Source of the DNA: Rhodocyclaceae bacterium
GTDB taxonomy: Bacteria; Pseudomonadota; Gammaproteobacteria; Burkholderiales; Rhodocyclaceae
NCBI GenBank assembly: GCA_023230455.1
Contig: JALNXH010000011.1
Span: 1-64,000 of the forward strand
DNA length: 64,000 bases
Direction: 5' to 3'
In this document: piece after piece, positions 42,288 to 53,524 of the stretch
Position numbering within the stretch: the first letter of the stretch is position 1
Layout of the letters: each line of letters starts with the position of its first letter
Program-made: the position numbers and the translations under genes
The notes under the pieces: generated by a model
Database searches by the model: none
Told to the model about the DNA's origin: nothing
What the model saw: the letters and a program-made list of their open reading frames with translations, nothing else

Positions 42288-42316
42288 CCCCAACCTTAAC
42301 CGGTTGGGGTTTTTTC
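42288..42316 (+). terminator. Rho-independent terminator after tRNA-Ile(CAT)
   Basis: CCCCAACC pairs with GGTTGGGG (8 bp, 42288-42309), followed by TTTTTT. Confidence 0.92.
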
Positions 42317-42432
42317 ATTTCTGCTCCGCATGACAAAGGATTGACTCCGGGGGCATGCTTCTTACAATGATCGATCTTCGATAACTCCAACGAACGTTTT
42401 GGCCGTCACCGGCAACCGAAAGAATCAGCCGC

Positions 42433-44054
42433 ATGCAATGGATCGCCCCTTCAGAAAAAGACGCCGCCTCAACCTCGCTTGAAAAGCGTTTGTGGGATGC
42501 CGCAGACCAGTTCCGTGCCAATTCCGGCCTCAAGGCACAGGAATACTCCGGTCCCATCCTCGGCCTGATCTTCCTGCGCTTCGCCGAAGTCCGCTTCGCC
42601 ATTCAGCGCACTAAGCTCGAAGGCGCCAGCGCCTCATCCCGGCGCGGCAGCCGGGTCGATGAGCCCGCCGCCTACCACGCCGAAGGCATCCTCTACCTTG
42701 CCCCGGAGGCGCGCTTCGACTACCTGCTTACCCTGCCCGAAGTGGCTGACATCGGCGCTAAGGTCAATGCCGCGATGCGCGAGATCGAGAAGCACAACCC
42801 TCAGCTCGCCGGCGTGCTGCCCAAGACCTACAACCTGTTCACAAGCACCCTGCTCAAGGAACTACTCAAAAAGGTCTCCGAGATTCCGGCCACGCTCGAC
42901 TATGACGCCTTCGGCCGCATCTACGAATACTTCCTCGGCGCCTTCGCCATGACCGAGGGTCAGGGTGGCGGCGAGTTCTACACGCCCTCCAGCATCGTCA
43001 AGCTGCTGGCTGAAATCATCGAACCCTTCCACGGCCGCATCCTGGACCCCGCCTGCGGGTCCGGCGGCATGTTCGTGCAATCGGCGCGCTTTGTGGCCGA
43101 GCACCAGAAGAACCCCGCCGCCGAACTCGCCATCTGCGGCGTCGAAAAGACCGACGAAACCGGCCGCCTGTGCCGCCTCAACCTCGCCGTGCATGGGCTG
43201 GAAGGCGACATCAAGCACGGCGGCAACATCAACAGCTACTACGACGACCCGCACACCGCCACCGGCCAGTTCGACTTCGTTCTGGCCAATCCGCCCTTCA
43301 ACGTCAATGCGGTGGACAAGGAACGGCTCAAGGACATGGTTGGCGCCGGTCGCCGCTTTCCCTTCGGCCTGCCGCGCAGCGACAACGCCAACTACCTGTG
43401 GATTCAGCTCTTCTACTCGGCACTCAATACCACGGGCCGCGCTGGTTTCGTTATGGCCAACTCGGCCGCCGATGCTCGATCCAGCGAGCAGGAACTGCGG
43501 CAGAAACTGATCGAAGCGCGGGCGGTGGATGTCATGGTCGCCGTCGGACCCAACATGTTCTACACCGTCACGCTGCCCTGCACGCTGTGGTTCTTTGACA
43601 AGGGCAAGGCGAAGACGAAACGCGCCGACACCGTGCTCTTCATTGACGCCCGCCACATCTACCGCCAAGTGGATCGTGCCCACCGCGACTGGACACCGGC
43701 GCAGATCGGCTTCATCGCCAACGTTGTTCGGCTTTATCGCGGTGAGGCCCTCGACGGCCCGAAAGACGGCGCTAGCGAGACGGCGGCCAAACTTGTCGAA
43801 GTCTTTGGTGATACGCCGGCCTATCGTGACGTGCCCGGCCTGTGCAAGGCGGCGACGCTGGCCGAGATCGAAGCGCAAGGCTGGTCGCTAAATCCTGGCC
43901 GCTACGTCGGCGTCGCTCCGGGCGAAGAGGTCAGCGACGAGAACTTCAAAGAACAACTCGAAGAACTCAACGAGGAACTGGAATCACTGAATGCCCAGGC
44001 GCGGGCCCTGGAGCAGACCATCGCAGCGAATGTGGCCGGGATTTTGGATGTTTA

Positions 44055-44055
<1 letters not shown>
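42433..44055 (+). CDS. hsdM: Type I restriction-modification methyltransferase subunit
   Basis: 540 residues. HsdM with HsdS methylates adenine N6 in a bipartite site and is needed for restriction. The N-terminal HsdM helical bundle ([37 protein letters not shown]) is followed by SAM motif [11 protein letters not shown] (D205) and catalytic NPPF (N286). The C-terminal ~40 residues form an acidic coiled coil ([26 protein letters not shown]). Its stop overlaps the hsdS start (TAATG). First gene of the island's restriction operon. Confidence 0.95.
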
Positions 44056-45281
<1,226 letters not shown>

Positions 45282-45284
45282 GCT

Positions 45285-46022
45285 ATGAACAACGACCTGA
45301 TCAACAAGGTTGAGTCGCTGAAGGTAATGCTCGTCTCGCGAGCAACAGGCGGCGACGGCGATGACGTGCAGTACATGAATCTTCGCCGCGAGTTGTTCGG
45401 ATTGCCTCGCATTAAAAATCAGTTACCGCAGGCTGTTCATGTCTGCCGCAATCTTGCCGAGTTCTGGGGTTTTATCAAACCGAAATTCGCGACGTATGCA
45501 GAGCGCAGAGAATACCTTCGCCGCGAGTTTGAAACGTTGCTTCACATGCTGGAAGCAGACTGTCGTTCACCAGGCGACTCTGCGATCTCGGCGACCATTC
45601 AAGCGGCAGGTTTGGGCTTTGTTCAAGAGGCATGGCACAAGGCGTTGGAACGCCGGGCCTCTGACGCTGAAGGTGCGATTACCGCAGCGCGCACTTTGCT
45701 TGAGTCGGTCTGCAAGCACGTCTTGGACTCAACCGGTGAGGCATATGACGATGCCGCCGAACTACCAAAACTCTATGCACTGACGGCGAAGCAGCTCAAC
45801 CTCTCGCCAAGCCAGCATACCGAGCAGTTGTTCAAGCAAATTCTTGGCGGCTGTCAAACCGTAGTTGAAGGACTGGGCGCGATGCGTAATCGACATAGCG
45901 ACGCACATGGGAAAGGCCTGTCCGGAACCAAGCCAGCGCCAAGGCATGCAGAATTGGCAGTCAATCTTTCCGGCGCGATGGCGACGTTCTTGTTGCAGAC
46001 GTGGGAGGCCAGACAAAAATGA
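45285..46022 (+). CDS. Abortive-infection family protein with C-terminal Abi_C (HEPN-type) domain
   Basis: 245 residues. The C-terminal third fits Abi_C: ITAARTLLESVCKHVLD, then LPKLYALTAKQLNLSPSQHTEQLFKQILGGCQTVVEGLGAMRN and RHAELAVNLSGAMATFLLQTW. R201-N202 and H208 form the Rx(4-6)H arrangement expected of HEPN ribonucleases. The N-terminal half is helical and unrecognised. It lies 3 bp after hsdS and its stop overlaps the hsdR ATG (ATGA). It is thus a full member of the restriction operon. The likely role is RNA cleavage on phage attack, possibly when restriction fails; this link is inferred. Confidence 0.85.
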   Translation: MNNDLINKVESLKVMLVSRATGGDGDDVQYMNLRRELFGLPRIKNQLPQAVHVCRNLAEFWGFIKPKFATYAERREYLRREFETLLHMLEADCRSPGDSAISATIQAAGLGFVQEAWHKALERRASDAEGAITAARTLLESVCKHVLDSTGEAYDDAAELPKLYALTAKQLNLSPSQHTEQLFKQILGGCQTVVEGLGAMRNRHSDAHGKGLSGTKPAPRHAELAVNLSGAMATFLLQTWEARQK

Positions 46023-49000
46023 ACCACGCTTATTCCGAAGACCAGCTTGTCGAGCAGCCTGCCATCGGGCTATTCGCAACGCTCGGCTGGCAATCGGTGT
46101 CGGCGATGGAAGAAACCTTCGGTGCGGGCAGTCTGCTTGGACGCGAGACCAAGGGCGAGGTGGTACTGGCCGAACGCCTGAAAGCGGCGTTGTGCAAATT
46201 TAATTGCAAGTTGCCGCCAGAGGCGATTCAGACCGCCATCGACGAACTGACCCGCGACCGCTCGGCGATGACTTTGGAGGCCGCCAACCGCGAGGTCTAT
46301 CGCCTGCTCAAGGAAGGCATCACGGTGTCGGTGCCCGACCGCGAACGCGGCGGTCAAAAGACCGAACGCCTGCGCGTGGTCGATTGGGAGCATCCGGAAA
46401 ACAACGACTTCCTGCTGGTCAGCCAGTTCAGCGTGACCGGCGCGCTTTACACCTGCCGGCCAGACCTGGTCGGATTCGTTAATGGGCTGCCCTGGGTGGT
46501 GATCGAACTCAAGAAACCCGGCGTGCCGGCGCGTGCAGCCTTCGACGAAAACCTCACCCACTACAAGCAGCAGATTCCGGCGCTGTTCTGGAGCAACGCA
46601 CTGCTCATCGCCAGCAACGGCACCGACAGCCGCGTCGGCTCGCTCACCGCCGACTGGGGCCGCTGGGTAGAGTGGAAGCGCATCGAGCGCGAAGACGAAC
46701 CGCGCCGCGTGTCGCTGGAAGTGATGCTGCGCGGCACCTGCGACCGCACCCGGCTGCTCGATCTGGTCGAGAACTTCACGCTGTACTCCGAGCACAAGGC
46801 CGGGTTGGTCAAGGTCATCGGCCAGAACCACCAGTTCCTCGGCGTCAATAACGCCATCGCTTCGATGCTCGAAGCTCGCCAGTTAGGCCACGGGCGCGGC
46901 GGGGTGTTCTGGCAGACGCAGGGCAGCGGCAAGAGCTTCTCGATGGTCTTCTTCGCGCAGAAGGTGCTGCGTAAGCTGGCCGGCAACTGGACCTTTGTCG
47001 TCGTCACCGACCGCGTGGAACTGGACGAGCAGATCGCCAAGACCTTCAAAACCACCGGCGCGGTGAGCGAGGCCGAGGGCGACGAATGCCACGCCGCCAG
47101 CGGCGCCCACCTGCGCGAACTGCTGCGCGGCAATCACCGCTACGTCTTCACGCTGGTGCACAAGTTCCAGACACCGGAGCTGCTCTGCGACCGTTCCGAC
47201 GTAATCGTGCTGACCGACGAGGCGCACCGCAGCCAGTACGACACGCTGGCGCTCAACATGCGCGCCGCGCTGCCCAAGGCGATGTTCCTGGCCTTTACTG
47301 GCACGCCGCTGATTGCGGGCGAGGAACGCACCAAGGAAGTCTTCGGCGACTACGTTTCGATCTACGACTTCCAGCAGTCCATAGAAGACGGCGCCACCGT
47401 GCCGCTGTTCTACGAAAACCGCACGCCGGAACTGCAACTCGTCAATCCCGATCTGAACGAAGACATTTACCGACTGATCGAGGATGCTGACCTCGACGCC
47501 GATCAAGAGGCCAAGCTGGAGAAGGTGCTGGGGCGGCAATACCACCTGATTACCCGCGACGACCGGTTGGAAACCGTGGCGCAGGACATCGTGCGGCATT
47601 TCCTCGGCAGGGGCTTTGTCGGCAAAGCGATGGTGGTGTCCATCGACAAGGCCACTGCGCTGCGCATGCACGACAAGGTGAAGGTACATTGGGCGGCTGA
47701 AACCGCACGGGTGCAAAAAGAACTGGGCGAACTGCATTACCAGCCGGGAGGCGGCGGCATGTCGCCCGAGCAGGCCCGACGCGACTTGCGCATGGCCGAG
47801 CTGAAACAGCGGCTGGAAGTGCTGACCAGCACCGACATGGCGGTGATCGTTTCGCCGGGGCAGAACGAAATTCAGCAGATGCAGACGCTGGGCCTCGACA
47901 TCGAGCCGCACCGCAAACGCATGAACGAATCGCAGCCGGGGCTGGATGAAAAGTTCAAGGACACGGACGACCCGCTGCGCCTGGTCTTCGTCTGCGCCAT
48001 GTGGCTGACCGGTTTCGACGCACCAAGCTGCTCGACGGTGTATCTCGACAAGCCGATGCGCAACCACACGCTGATGCAGACCATCGCCCGCGCCAACCGG
48101 GTTTTCCCCGGCAAGCACAGCGGCGTCATCGTCGATTACGCCAACGTCTTCGCCTCGCTGGAAAAGGCGCTGGCCATCTACGGCGCCGGCAAGGACGGAA
48201 AGAGTCCGGTCAAGGACAAGCAACAACTGGTGGATGAACTGCGCAAGTCGGTGGTGGATGCCGCGGCCTTCTGCGCTGCGCACAAGGTGATGCTGGCCGA
48301 GATCGAGGCGACGGCTGTCGGCAGCATGGATCGCCTGTCGCGCATCAAGGACGGCATGGATGCACTGATTTCCCCCGACCCGTTGCGCCGCGATTTCTTT
48401 GCACATGAGCGACTGGTCAGCACGCTCTACCGTGCCGTGAAACCCGATCCGTCGGCGCTGGAGTTCGCCAGCCGGGTCGCCTGCCTGACGACCCTGGCCG
48501 AAGCGATCCGCGCCACGCTGAATCCGAACCCGCCGGACGTTTCGCAGGTGATGAAGGCGATAAACGGCCTGCTCGACGAATCCATCACTGGCCATGAAAT
48601 CCGGCAGTCAGGGCCGCCGGCACTCGATCTTTCGAAGATCAACTTCGAGGCGCTGGCCAATCGGTTTAAAGCATCGAAACACAAGAACACCGACCTCGAA
48701 GTGCTCAAGGCCGCGATCCGTGCCCAACTGGAAAAGATGATTCAGTTGAATCGCACCCGCGCCGACTTCGGCGAGAAATTCGAGGCGCTGATTGAAAGTT
48801 ACAACGCCGGCAGTCGCAGTATCGAGGAACTGTTCGAGGAATTGGTAAAGCTCTCCAACAGCCTCAACGACGAGCAGGAACGCCATGTACGCGAGAGCAT
48901 GAGCGAGGAAGAACTGGTGATCTTCGACATCCTGACGCGACCAGCGCCAGAACTATCGACCGAGGAACGCGCCGAGGTGAAGAAGGCGGCCCGTGAACTG

Positions 49001-49204
49001 CTGACCCGGCTCAAGGCGCTGCTGGTGCTCAACTGGCGGCAGAAATCGACGGCACGGTCACAACTGAAGCTGACCATCGAAGACATGCTCGATACCGGCC
49101 TGCCGCGTGCTTATACCCCGGAGCTTTACAACCAGAAGTGCTCGGCGGTGTTCGAGCATGTGTATGAGAGTTACCCGGAGCGGGATACAAGCATCTACGC
49201 TTAA
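46019..49204 (+). CDS. hsdR: Type I restriction-modification endonuclease and translocase subunit
   Basis: 1061 residues from the ATG overlapping the abi stop. HsdR cuts DNA after ATP-driven translocation. The PD-(D/E)xK nuclease is near D149 and E163-x-K165 (IELKK). The SF2 helicase core has GSGKS (K305), DEAH (D400) and GTPL, and later GFDAPSCSTVYLDKP. The helical C-terminal domain is Lys/Glu-rich. All parts are intact, so the system should be functional. The next gene begins 90 bp downstream. Confidence 0.95.
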   Translation: MNHAYSEDQLVEQPAIGLFATLGWQSVSAMEETFGAGSLLGRETKGEVVLAERLKAALCKFNCKLPPEAIQTAIDELTRDRSAMTLEAANREVYRLLKEGITVSVPDRERGGQKTERLRVVDWEHPENNDFLLVSQFSVTGALYTCRPDLVGFVNGLPWVVIELKKPGVPARAAFDENLTHYKQQIPALFWSNALLIASNGTDSRVGSLTADWGRWVEWKRIEREDEPRRVSLEVMLRGTCDRTRLLDLVENFTLYSEHKAGLVKVIGQNHQFLGVNNAIASMLEARQLGHGRGGVFWQTQGSGKSFSMVFFAQKVLRKLAGNWTFVVVTDRVELDEQIAKTFKTTGAVSEAEGDECHAASGAHLRELLRGNHRYVFTLVHKFQTPELLCDRSDVIVLTDEAHRSQYDTLALNMRAALPKAMFLAFTGTPLIAGEERTKEVFGDYVSIYDFQQSIEDGATVPLFYENRTPELQLVNPDLNEDIYRLIEDADLDADQEAKLEKVLGRQYHLITRDDRLETVAQDIVRHFLGRGFVGKAMVVSIDKATALRMHDKVKVHWAAETARVQKELGELHYQPGGGGMSPEQARRDLRMAELKQRLEVLTSTDMAVIVSPGQNEIQQMQTLGLDIEPHRKRMNESQPGLDEKFKDTDDPLRLVFVCAMWLTGFDAPSCSTVYLDKPMRNHTLMQTIARANRVFPGKHSGVIVDYANVFASLEKALAIYGAGKDGKSPVKDKQQLVDELRKSVVDAAAFCAAHKVMLAEIEATAVGSMDRLSRIKDGMDALISPDPLRRDFFAHERLVSTLYRAVKPDPSALEFASRVACLTTLAEAIRATLNPNPPDVSQVMKAINGLLDESITGHEIRQSGPPALDLSKINFEALANRFKASKHKNTDLEVLKAAIRAQLEKMIQLNRTRADFGEKFEALIESYNAGSRSIEELFEELVKLSNSLNDEQERHVRESMSEEELVIFDILTRPAPELSTEERAEVKKAARELLTRLKALLVLNWRQKSTARSQLKLTIEDMLDTGLPRAYTPELYNQKCSAVFEHVYESYPERDTSIYA

Positions 49205-49294
49205 CTTCGTTGCCCTTTCAGTTCCGTCTCCACTCTTCGGACGGCGCACAATTTCATTCTGTTCCAATTACCGAGATCACCTTAAGGAAGCTCA

Positions 49295-50536
49295 ATGACC
49301 GCCGTTTGCCATGGTTGCATCGAGGATTCCCATCTGAAGAGCATCGTTGCACGAAACGGAACGCGTGCTCAATGCTCGGTCTGCTACGGCACACGGCAGA
49401 GGGTGTTTACGGTGGAGGAGATCGGCAAACTGCTTGAGCCTGTCATGCGGCGACACTTTGCCCATGGGGAATACATCCGTAGATGCGGTGACAACGATGA
49501 GGAATGGAACGAGCAGGAAGGAGAGACCATGTCATCGATCGTCCAACAAGTGTTGGGCCAATACTTCGATTTCAATGACGAGATATTGGATGCGGTCTCC
49601 AACGCCGAGGACGTGTCACCTCGTGATGGCGAAGAACCGTATTGGGATCAAACCACCAACTACGTTGAGCATGAGATATTCGAAAACCAATACTATGCCG
49701 AATGGTTTGCCACTCTCCAAGAGCTGAAACACAGCAGACGCTTCTTCAGTCCGTCTGCAAAAACGCTGTTCACTAAGCTATTCTTGGGTGTAGATGATCT
49801 GCAAGTCCGGAGCATCAGAAAACCTCTGCTGGTTGCGCGACACCTGCGCCTAGGCACCAAAATATTTCGCGCACGCGTCAGCCCTTCCCGCGCTGCATTG
49901 AATGATTTCTACAGCAACCCGTTTGTGCATGTAGGACCTCCACCATCGCACTTGGCGAAGGCCGGAAGGATGAACGCTGATGGCGTCGCCGTCTTCTATG
50001 GTGCCCTTGAAGAGGACACGTGCCTCGCTGAAATGCGGCCCGCGCTCGGAAACGAGCTGGTTCTGATTACGGTCAGTGCAGAACGAGACCTCAGGGTCTT
50101 GGATTTCACACGACTCGACCACGCTCGCTCTGGAAAAACGCTGAGCTACTTTCAACCAAATTTCGCTGAAGAGCTCAAGAAACGGACGTTCTTGCGCAAA
50201 CTGCACCGCTTGATTTCTCAACCGGTCGTACCTGGGCATGAAGCGGACTACTTGATCACGCAGACAATGGCGGAATACTTGGCCCACGTACACGAACCTC
50301 CGTTTGACGGAGTCCTTTTCGCCTCAGCCCAGCGCGCGGAAGGAACCAACGTCGTCTTATTCCCGAGGGCAGACATGCTCGATGAATCATCACCGCAAGG
50401 GTTCGGAATCAGATATATCGATGACACAACGAAGCTTGTGAAGACAGCGACTATCAATTACTCGCACATCGAGCAAGATGTGACGATTCTCGACAATGGC
50501 GAAGTCCGGGTCGCCGATTACGATGACGAATGGTAG
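49295..50536 (+). CDS. Zinc-ribbon, HEPN/RES N-terminal and RES-domain protein (NAD+-targeting toxin-like)
   Basis: 413 residues. Residues 1-35 have a CxxC...CxxC ribbon (C5, C8, C27, C30). Residues about 40-165 fit the HEPN/RES N-terminal domain, ending with HSRRFFSPSA. The RES domain is about 185-370, with FRARV, RMNADGVAVFYGALEEDTCLAEMRP and EYLAHVHEPPFDGVLFASAQ. RES toxins degrade or modify NAD+, but they usually pair with an Xre antitoxin; none is adjacent. Co-location with a type I system suggests a defence role. The start ATG follows TTAAGGAAGCTCA, a plausible ribosome site. Confidence 0.82.
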   Translation: MTAVCHGCIEDSHLKSIVARNGTRAQCSVCYGTRQRVFTVEEIGKLLEPVMRRHFAHGEYIRRCGDNDEEWNEQEGETMSSIVQQVLGQYFDFNDEILDAVSNAEDVSPRDGEEPYWDQTTNYVEHEIFENQYYAEWFATLQELKHSRRFFSPSAKTLFTKLFLGVDDLQVRSIRKPLLVARHLRLGTKIFRARVSPSRAALNDFYSNPFVHVGPPPSHLAKAGRMNADGVAVFYGALEEDTCLAEMRPALGNELVLITVSAERDLRVLDFTRLDHARSGKTLSYFQPNFAEELKKRTFLRKLHRLISQPVVPGHEADYLITQTMAEYLAHVHEPPFDGVLFASAQRAEGTNVVLFPRADMLDESSPQGFGIRYIDDTTKLVKTATINYSHIEQDVTILDNGEVRVADYDDEW

Positions 50537-50630
50537 GCAAATGCCTATGGCGTTCTTTGCCTGACGAGCCTCCGAATCACTATGAAAAACAGCTAATCCA
50601 GGAGAGTGATCGATAAGCGTCAATTGATAG

Positions 50631-51380
50631 AGCTCGCCCTTATGTCAAACGACGTGTATTCGGAGAGTTCATTTCCAAGAATGTGGGAGGGTAGTTGGCG
50701 GTGCCGCAGCGCTTAAGGTTCTTGTTGGACAGAAGATCTCTAGCGCCCGCTTCCCGTCCATCCGGGATCAATGGGAGAAGGGTATCGACATCTTCAAGTT
50801 CGATTCCTCGCTCACGCTGAGCCTGGAGGCCGACTTCAAGCGGGTCCCTGTCGATCCTCGAATGATTGCCGTCGGCGCTGGCGGCCCCGAGCACATCGCC
50901 TTGGATACACGGCCTTGGGCCACGATCCAGGAGTTCGATGCCGCCCGCGCATGTGTCGATGGTTGGCGACGGGAGAACTGCCTCAAGACAATGTCCGACT
51001 GGCAGTCGCTGAACGGCATACTGCGCTTCAACATCGTGCGAACTCAGCTGCGCCTGGCTGGCAAACCGACCTTGAATCTCAACAAGGGGCAGCCGCTGCA
51101 TGACGTGCTGCGGCGGGGATTCCTGCGGGCCTACGCGCATCAGGCGTTGGGTCTGACGCCTTCCTTCAGGTCGTATGCGGCGCTGGCCGCGTGGCTGACT
51201 GAGCTTGGTTACCCAACAAAGTCATCAGAGCCACGCAGCGCCAAGTCGCAGGAATTGGTGCTGAGTTTCGCCCCCAAGACTGACGACATCATGGCGCTGT
51301 TGACCGTGTTGAAGGCGCAGTTTCCGGAGGCCAGGTTGGAATCCTTACTGGCTACGAATGACGGGCTATCGCCACGGTGA
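50631..51380 (+). pseudogene. 5'-truncated open frame of unknown function
   Basis: Residues coded from about 50694 onward (GGAAALKVLVGQKISS) to a stop at 51378 read like a real protein: strong GC pattern, ordinary composition, Trp-rich core. Upstream of 50862 there is no ATG, GTG or TTG in frame, and stops occur at 50625 and 50628. The gene may be reduced to a 172-residue ORF from ATG 50862, or its 5' end was lost by recombination next to the RES gene. I recognise no family. The neighbours on both sides are toxin-like genes. Confidence 0.45.
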
Positions 51381-51560
51381 CCCCTGTGTCTTGACTTGCT
51401 CACTTACGTTCGGCACTCGTGCGCTCCGAAAAGAGCAACATTCTGGATCATCACCTCGCCGTGCTTCATGACATAGTTCTGTAGCAGCGTTCGCTTGCAG
51501 GCTCTCAGTGGCCGCGGAGCATGGGAAGATGAAGTATCTCCAGCGTGGCATAATTCGCTC

Positions 51561-52709
51561 ATGGAACGGATCGCGGGAATCAATCCTGACAGGTTTTTAT
51601 GGTGCTGCGCCGATAGAGGTGTCAGTGTGGAGGAGTGTGCCTCCATTACGGGCATCGCCATGGCGAACTTTGAAAAGCTGCTCTCCAGCGAGCCCAGCCT
51701 CACGTTCAACCAACTGAAAAAAGTTGCCGAGTACTTTGGGCGAGGGGTGTTGTTTTTCCTAGAGCAAACGCCGGTCAACGACGCTGCCATTCACTCCCCG
51801 CAGTTCCGCACCTTAGCGAATCAGAAACCAGAGCTTTCCGACCGAATCAAGGCGCTTATTGAGCGCGTCGAGCATCAGCGGACTGTGTACTTGGCGCTTC
51901 GCGAAGAAGTTGATGATGGCAACTACGCACACTTTGCCCCTCCCCAACTTGATGGACTAAGCCCGAAGCAGGCCGCAGCTGCTACAAGGGCTTGGCTTGG
52001 TCTGGGCGCGATCAACGACTTCGAAAGTTACCGCCGGGCGATTGAGGCTCGTGGCCTACTGGTTTTCAGGAGTAATGGCTACAACGGGAAATGGCAGATC
52101 GCGAAGGAAAGCCCGATCCTCGGCTTCTCGATTTATGACCTGGAATGTCCGGTCATCGTCGTCAAGAAGCAGGCGGCTGATGCTCAGCAGGTTTTTACCC
52201 TGATGCACGAACTGGGGCATTTGCTTCTACATCGCAGTAGTTCCATTGACGATGATGAGGACATGCATGCACGAGGCGGCAGGGAACAAGAGGCAAATGC
52301 CTTTGCCGGTCACCTACTGGTTCCGGACGACTTCTTGCCCGCCATCTCCGACATTGAACGCCCTAATGAAGTCGCTCTCTATGACCACTGGCTTGCCGAG
52401 CATCGGAGTAACTGGGGTGTCAGCAGCGAGGTGTTGCTTCGCCGTTTAATGGATACTCGTCGGCTGTCCCGTGACCTCTACGCTGCCTATCGTCAGTGGC
52501 GGAACGCCAGCCGCGTTGGGGACGATGAGGGTGGAAGTCGTGCCTACCGGCATCGAGAGCCGAAGCATATTTTCGGTGATTTGTACGTTCGTACCGTGCT
52601 GGGGGCCTTGAGCGGAAAGAGGATCACCCTCAGTAAGGCATGCAGCTACTTGGACAACTTGAAGGTTAAGGACGTCCACCTGCTGGAACGGCACTATGCA
52701 GGTGTTTGA
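51561..52709 (+). CDS. XRE-type regulator fused to an ImmA/IrrE zinc metallopeptidase
   Basis: 382 residues from ATG 51561. An N-terminal HTH-like segment (about 15-70, with VSVEECASITGIAMANFEKLLSSEPSLTFNQLKKVAEYFG) precedes a helical spacer and the M78 peptidase with HELGH (H216, E217, H220). The third ligand lies in the REQEANAFAGHLLVP region. Such proteins act as protease-regulated repressors or antitoxins. The downstream DUF4411 gene starts 14 bp before its stop, so this is the likely antitoxin or regulator of that pair. Confidence 0.88.
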   Translation: MERIAGINPDRFLWCCADRGVSVEECASITGIAMANFEKLLSSEPSLTFNQLKKVAEYFGRGVLFFLEQTPVNDAAIHSPQFRTLANQKPELSDRIKALIERVEHQRTVYLALREEVDDGNYAHFAPPQLDGLSPKQAAAATRAWLGLGAINDFESYRRAIEARGLLVFRSNGYNGKWQIAKESPILGFSIYDLECPVIVVKKQAADAQQVFTLMHELGHLLLHRSSSIDDDEDMHARGGREQEANAFAGHLLVPDDFLPAISDIERPNEVALYDHWLAEHRSNWGVSSEVLLRRLMDTRRLSRDLYAAYRQWRNASRVGDDEGGSRAYRHREPKHIFGDLYVRTVLGALSGKRITLSKACSYLDNLKVKDVHLLERHYAGV

Positions 52710-53175
52710 CGCATCGTCGATCATCTACGCTTGGGATAACTATCCGGTTCAGCAGTTTCCGGGCCTTTGGGATTGGATTGCCGATCGCATCAACGATTCG
52801 ACAATCATGATGCCGACTGTCGCCTTGGTTGAAGTGCATGACAACTCGCCCGACTGCTGGCACTGGCTACGTGACGCGAATCTGCAAACGCATGAGATCA
52901 GTAATGCCATCCTGCAAGAATCACTTCGGATCAAAGGCCAGATCGGTATCGTCGGTGATAGATACGGAGCTGGTGTCGGTGAAAACGATATCTTGATCAT
53001 CGCGACTGCCTCAGTCCTTCGGAAAGAATTGGTTACGGACGAAGAGTGGCAGCCGAATCTGCCTCTGAACCCCCTAAAGTACAAGATTCCCGCGGTGTGC
53101 GCCTTGCCAGCGGTTCGGGTGGCCTGGATAGACTTTCTTGATTACATCAAGAGGACAGGGGCTGTCTTTCGCTGA
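52696..53175 (+). CDS. DUF4411 PIN-like protein, predicted toxin partner
   Basis: 159 residues, overlapping the XRE-ImmA gene by 14 bp. PIN-like acidic residues appear in FDASSIIYAWD (D5), VALVEVHD (Glu), GENDILIIATA and VTDEEWQ. PIN domains are metal-dependent RNases. DUF4411 genes commonly follow XRE-ImmA genes. Toxic RNase activity is inferred from the fold and partner, not shown. Last gene of the island before the right-hand tRNA fragment. Confidence 0.8.
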   Translation: MQVFDASSIIYAWDNYPVQQFPGLWDWIADRINDSTIMMPTVALVEVHDNSPDCWHWLRDANLQTHEISNAILQESLRIKGQIGIVGDRYGAGVGENDILIIATASVLRKELVTDEEWQPNLPLNPLKYKIPAVCALPAVRVAWIDFLDYIKRTGAVFR

Positions 53176-53212
53176 CCAACCTCTCCGGTCCCTTTCCGGT
53201 CTGGCGGTGGCA

Positions 53213-53233
53213 TCTGGTCCATATTTGGTTCAG
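53213..53233. repeat. Paired repeat TCTGGTCCA/TTTGGTTCA, right end
   Basis: TCTGGTCCA (53213-53221) and a degenerate copy TTTGGTTCA (53224-53232). Same sequence and orientation as 41846-41865. It lies about 90-107 bp inside the tRNA core at 53320. Confidence 0.5.
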
Positions 53234-53315
53234 ATTATCGGGTTGAAACACTCAACGAATAGCAAGTAACACTATGTTTTTACAGCAGTGTTTTCCGCGC
53301 CTCGGTCGCCGTTCA

Positions 53316-53361
53316 GCGAACTCATAATCCGTTGGTGCCGAGTTCGACTCTCGGGGGCCAA
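53316..53361 (+). pseudogene. 3' half of a broken CAT-anticodon tRNA
   Basis: Starts at the core ACTCATAATCC and continues through variable loop, T arm (CCGAG, GTTCGACT, CTCGG) and acceptor fragment (GGGCCA). The acceptor is about 2 nt short, so the gene is inactive even if rejoined to 41710-41753. An intrinsic terminator follows at 53376, as for a former tRNA gene. 53176-53315 holds no gene. Confidence 0.75.
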
Positions 53362-53375
53362 ACAAGACAAGACGA

Positions 53376-53409
53376 GGGGTTGCCTAGAAACAGGCAGCCC
53401 CTTTGTCTT
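53376..53409 (+). terminator. Rho-independent terminator after the tRNA 3' fragment
   Basis: GGGGTTGCC pairs with GGCAGCCCC (one mismatch), loop TAGAAACA-like, followed by TTTGTCTTT. Confidence 0.8.
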
Positions 53410-53524
53410 TCTAAATAGCCTTAGTTACAGCACCTCCAGGAAAAAGCTTTATCGTCAAATATGGGGCCGACGCGGCATCTGTCCCAACGTTACAATCCGG
53501 CGCTTCGCAATCAGGAGCCATCCC

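Noticed and set aside
42862..43878. 338-residue minus-strand frame
   Set aside because: Antisense to hsdM.
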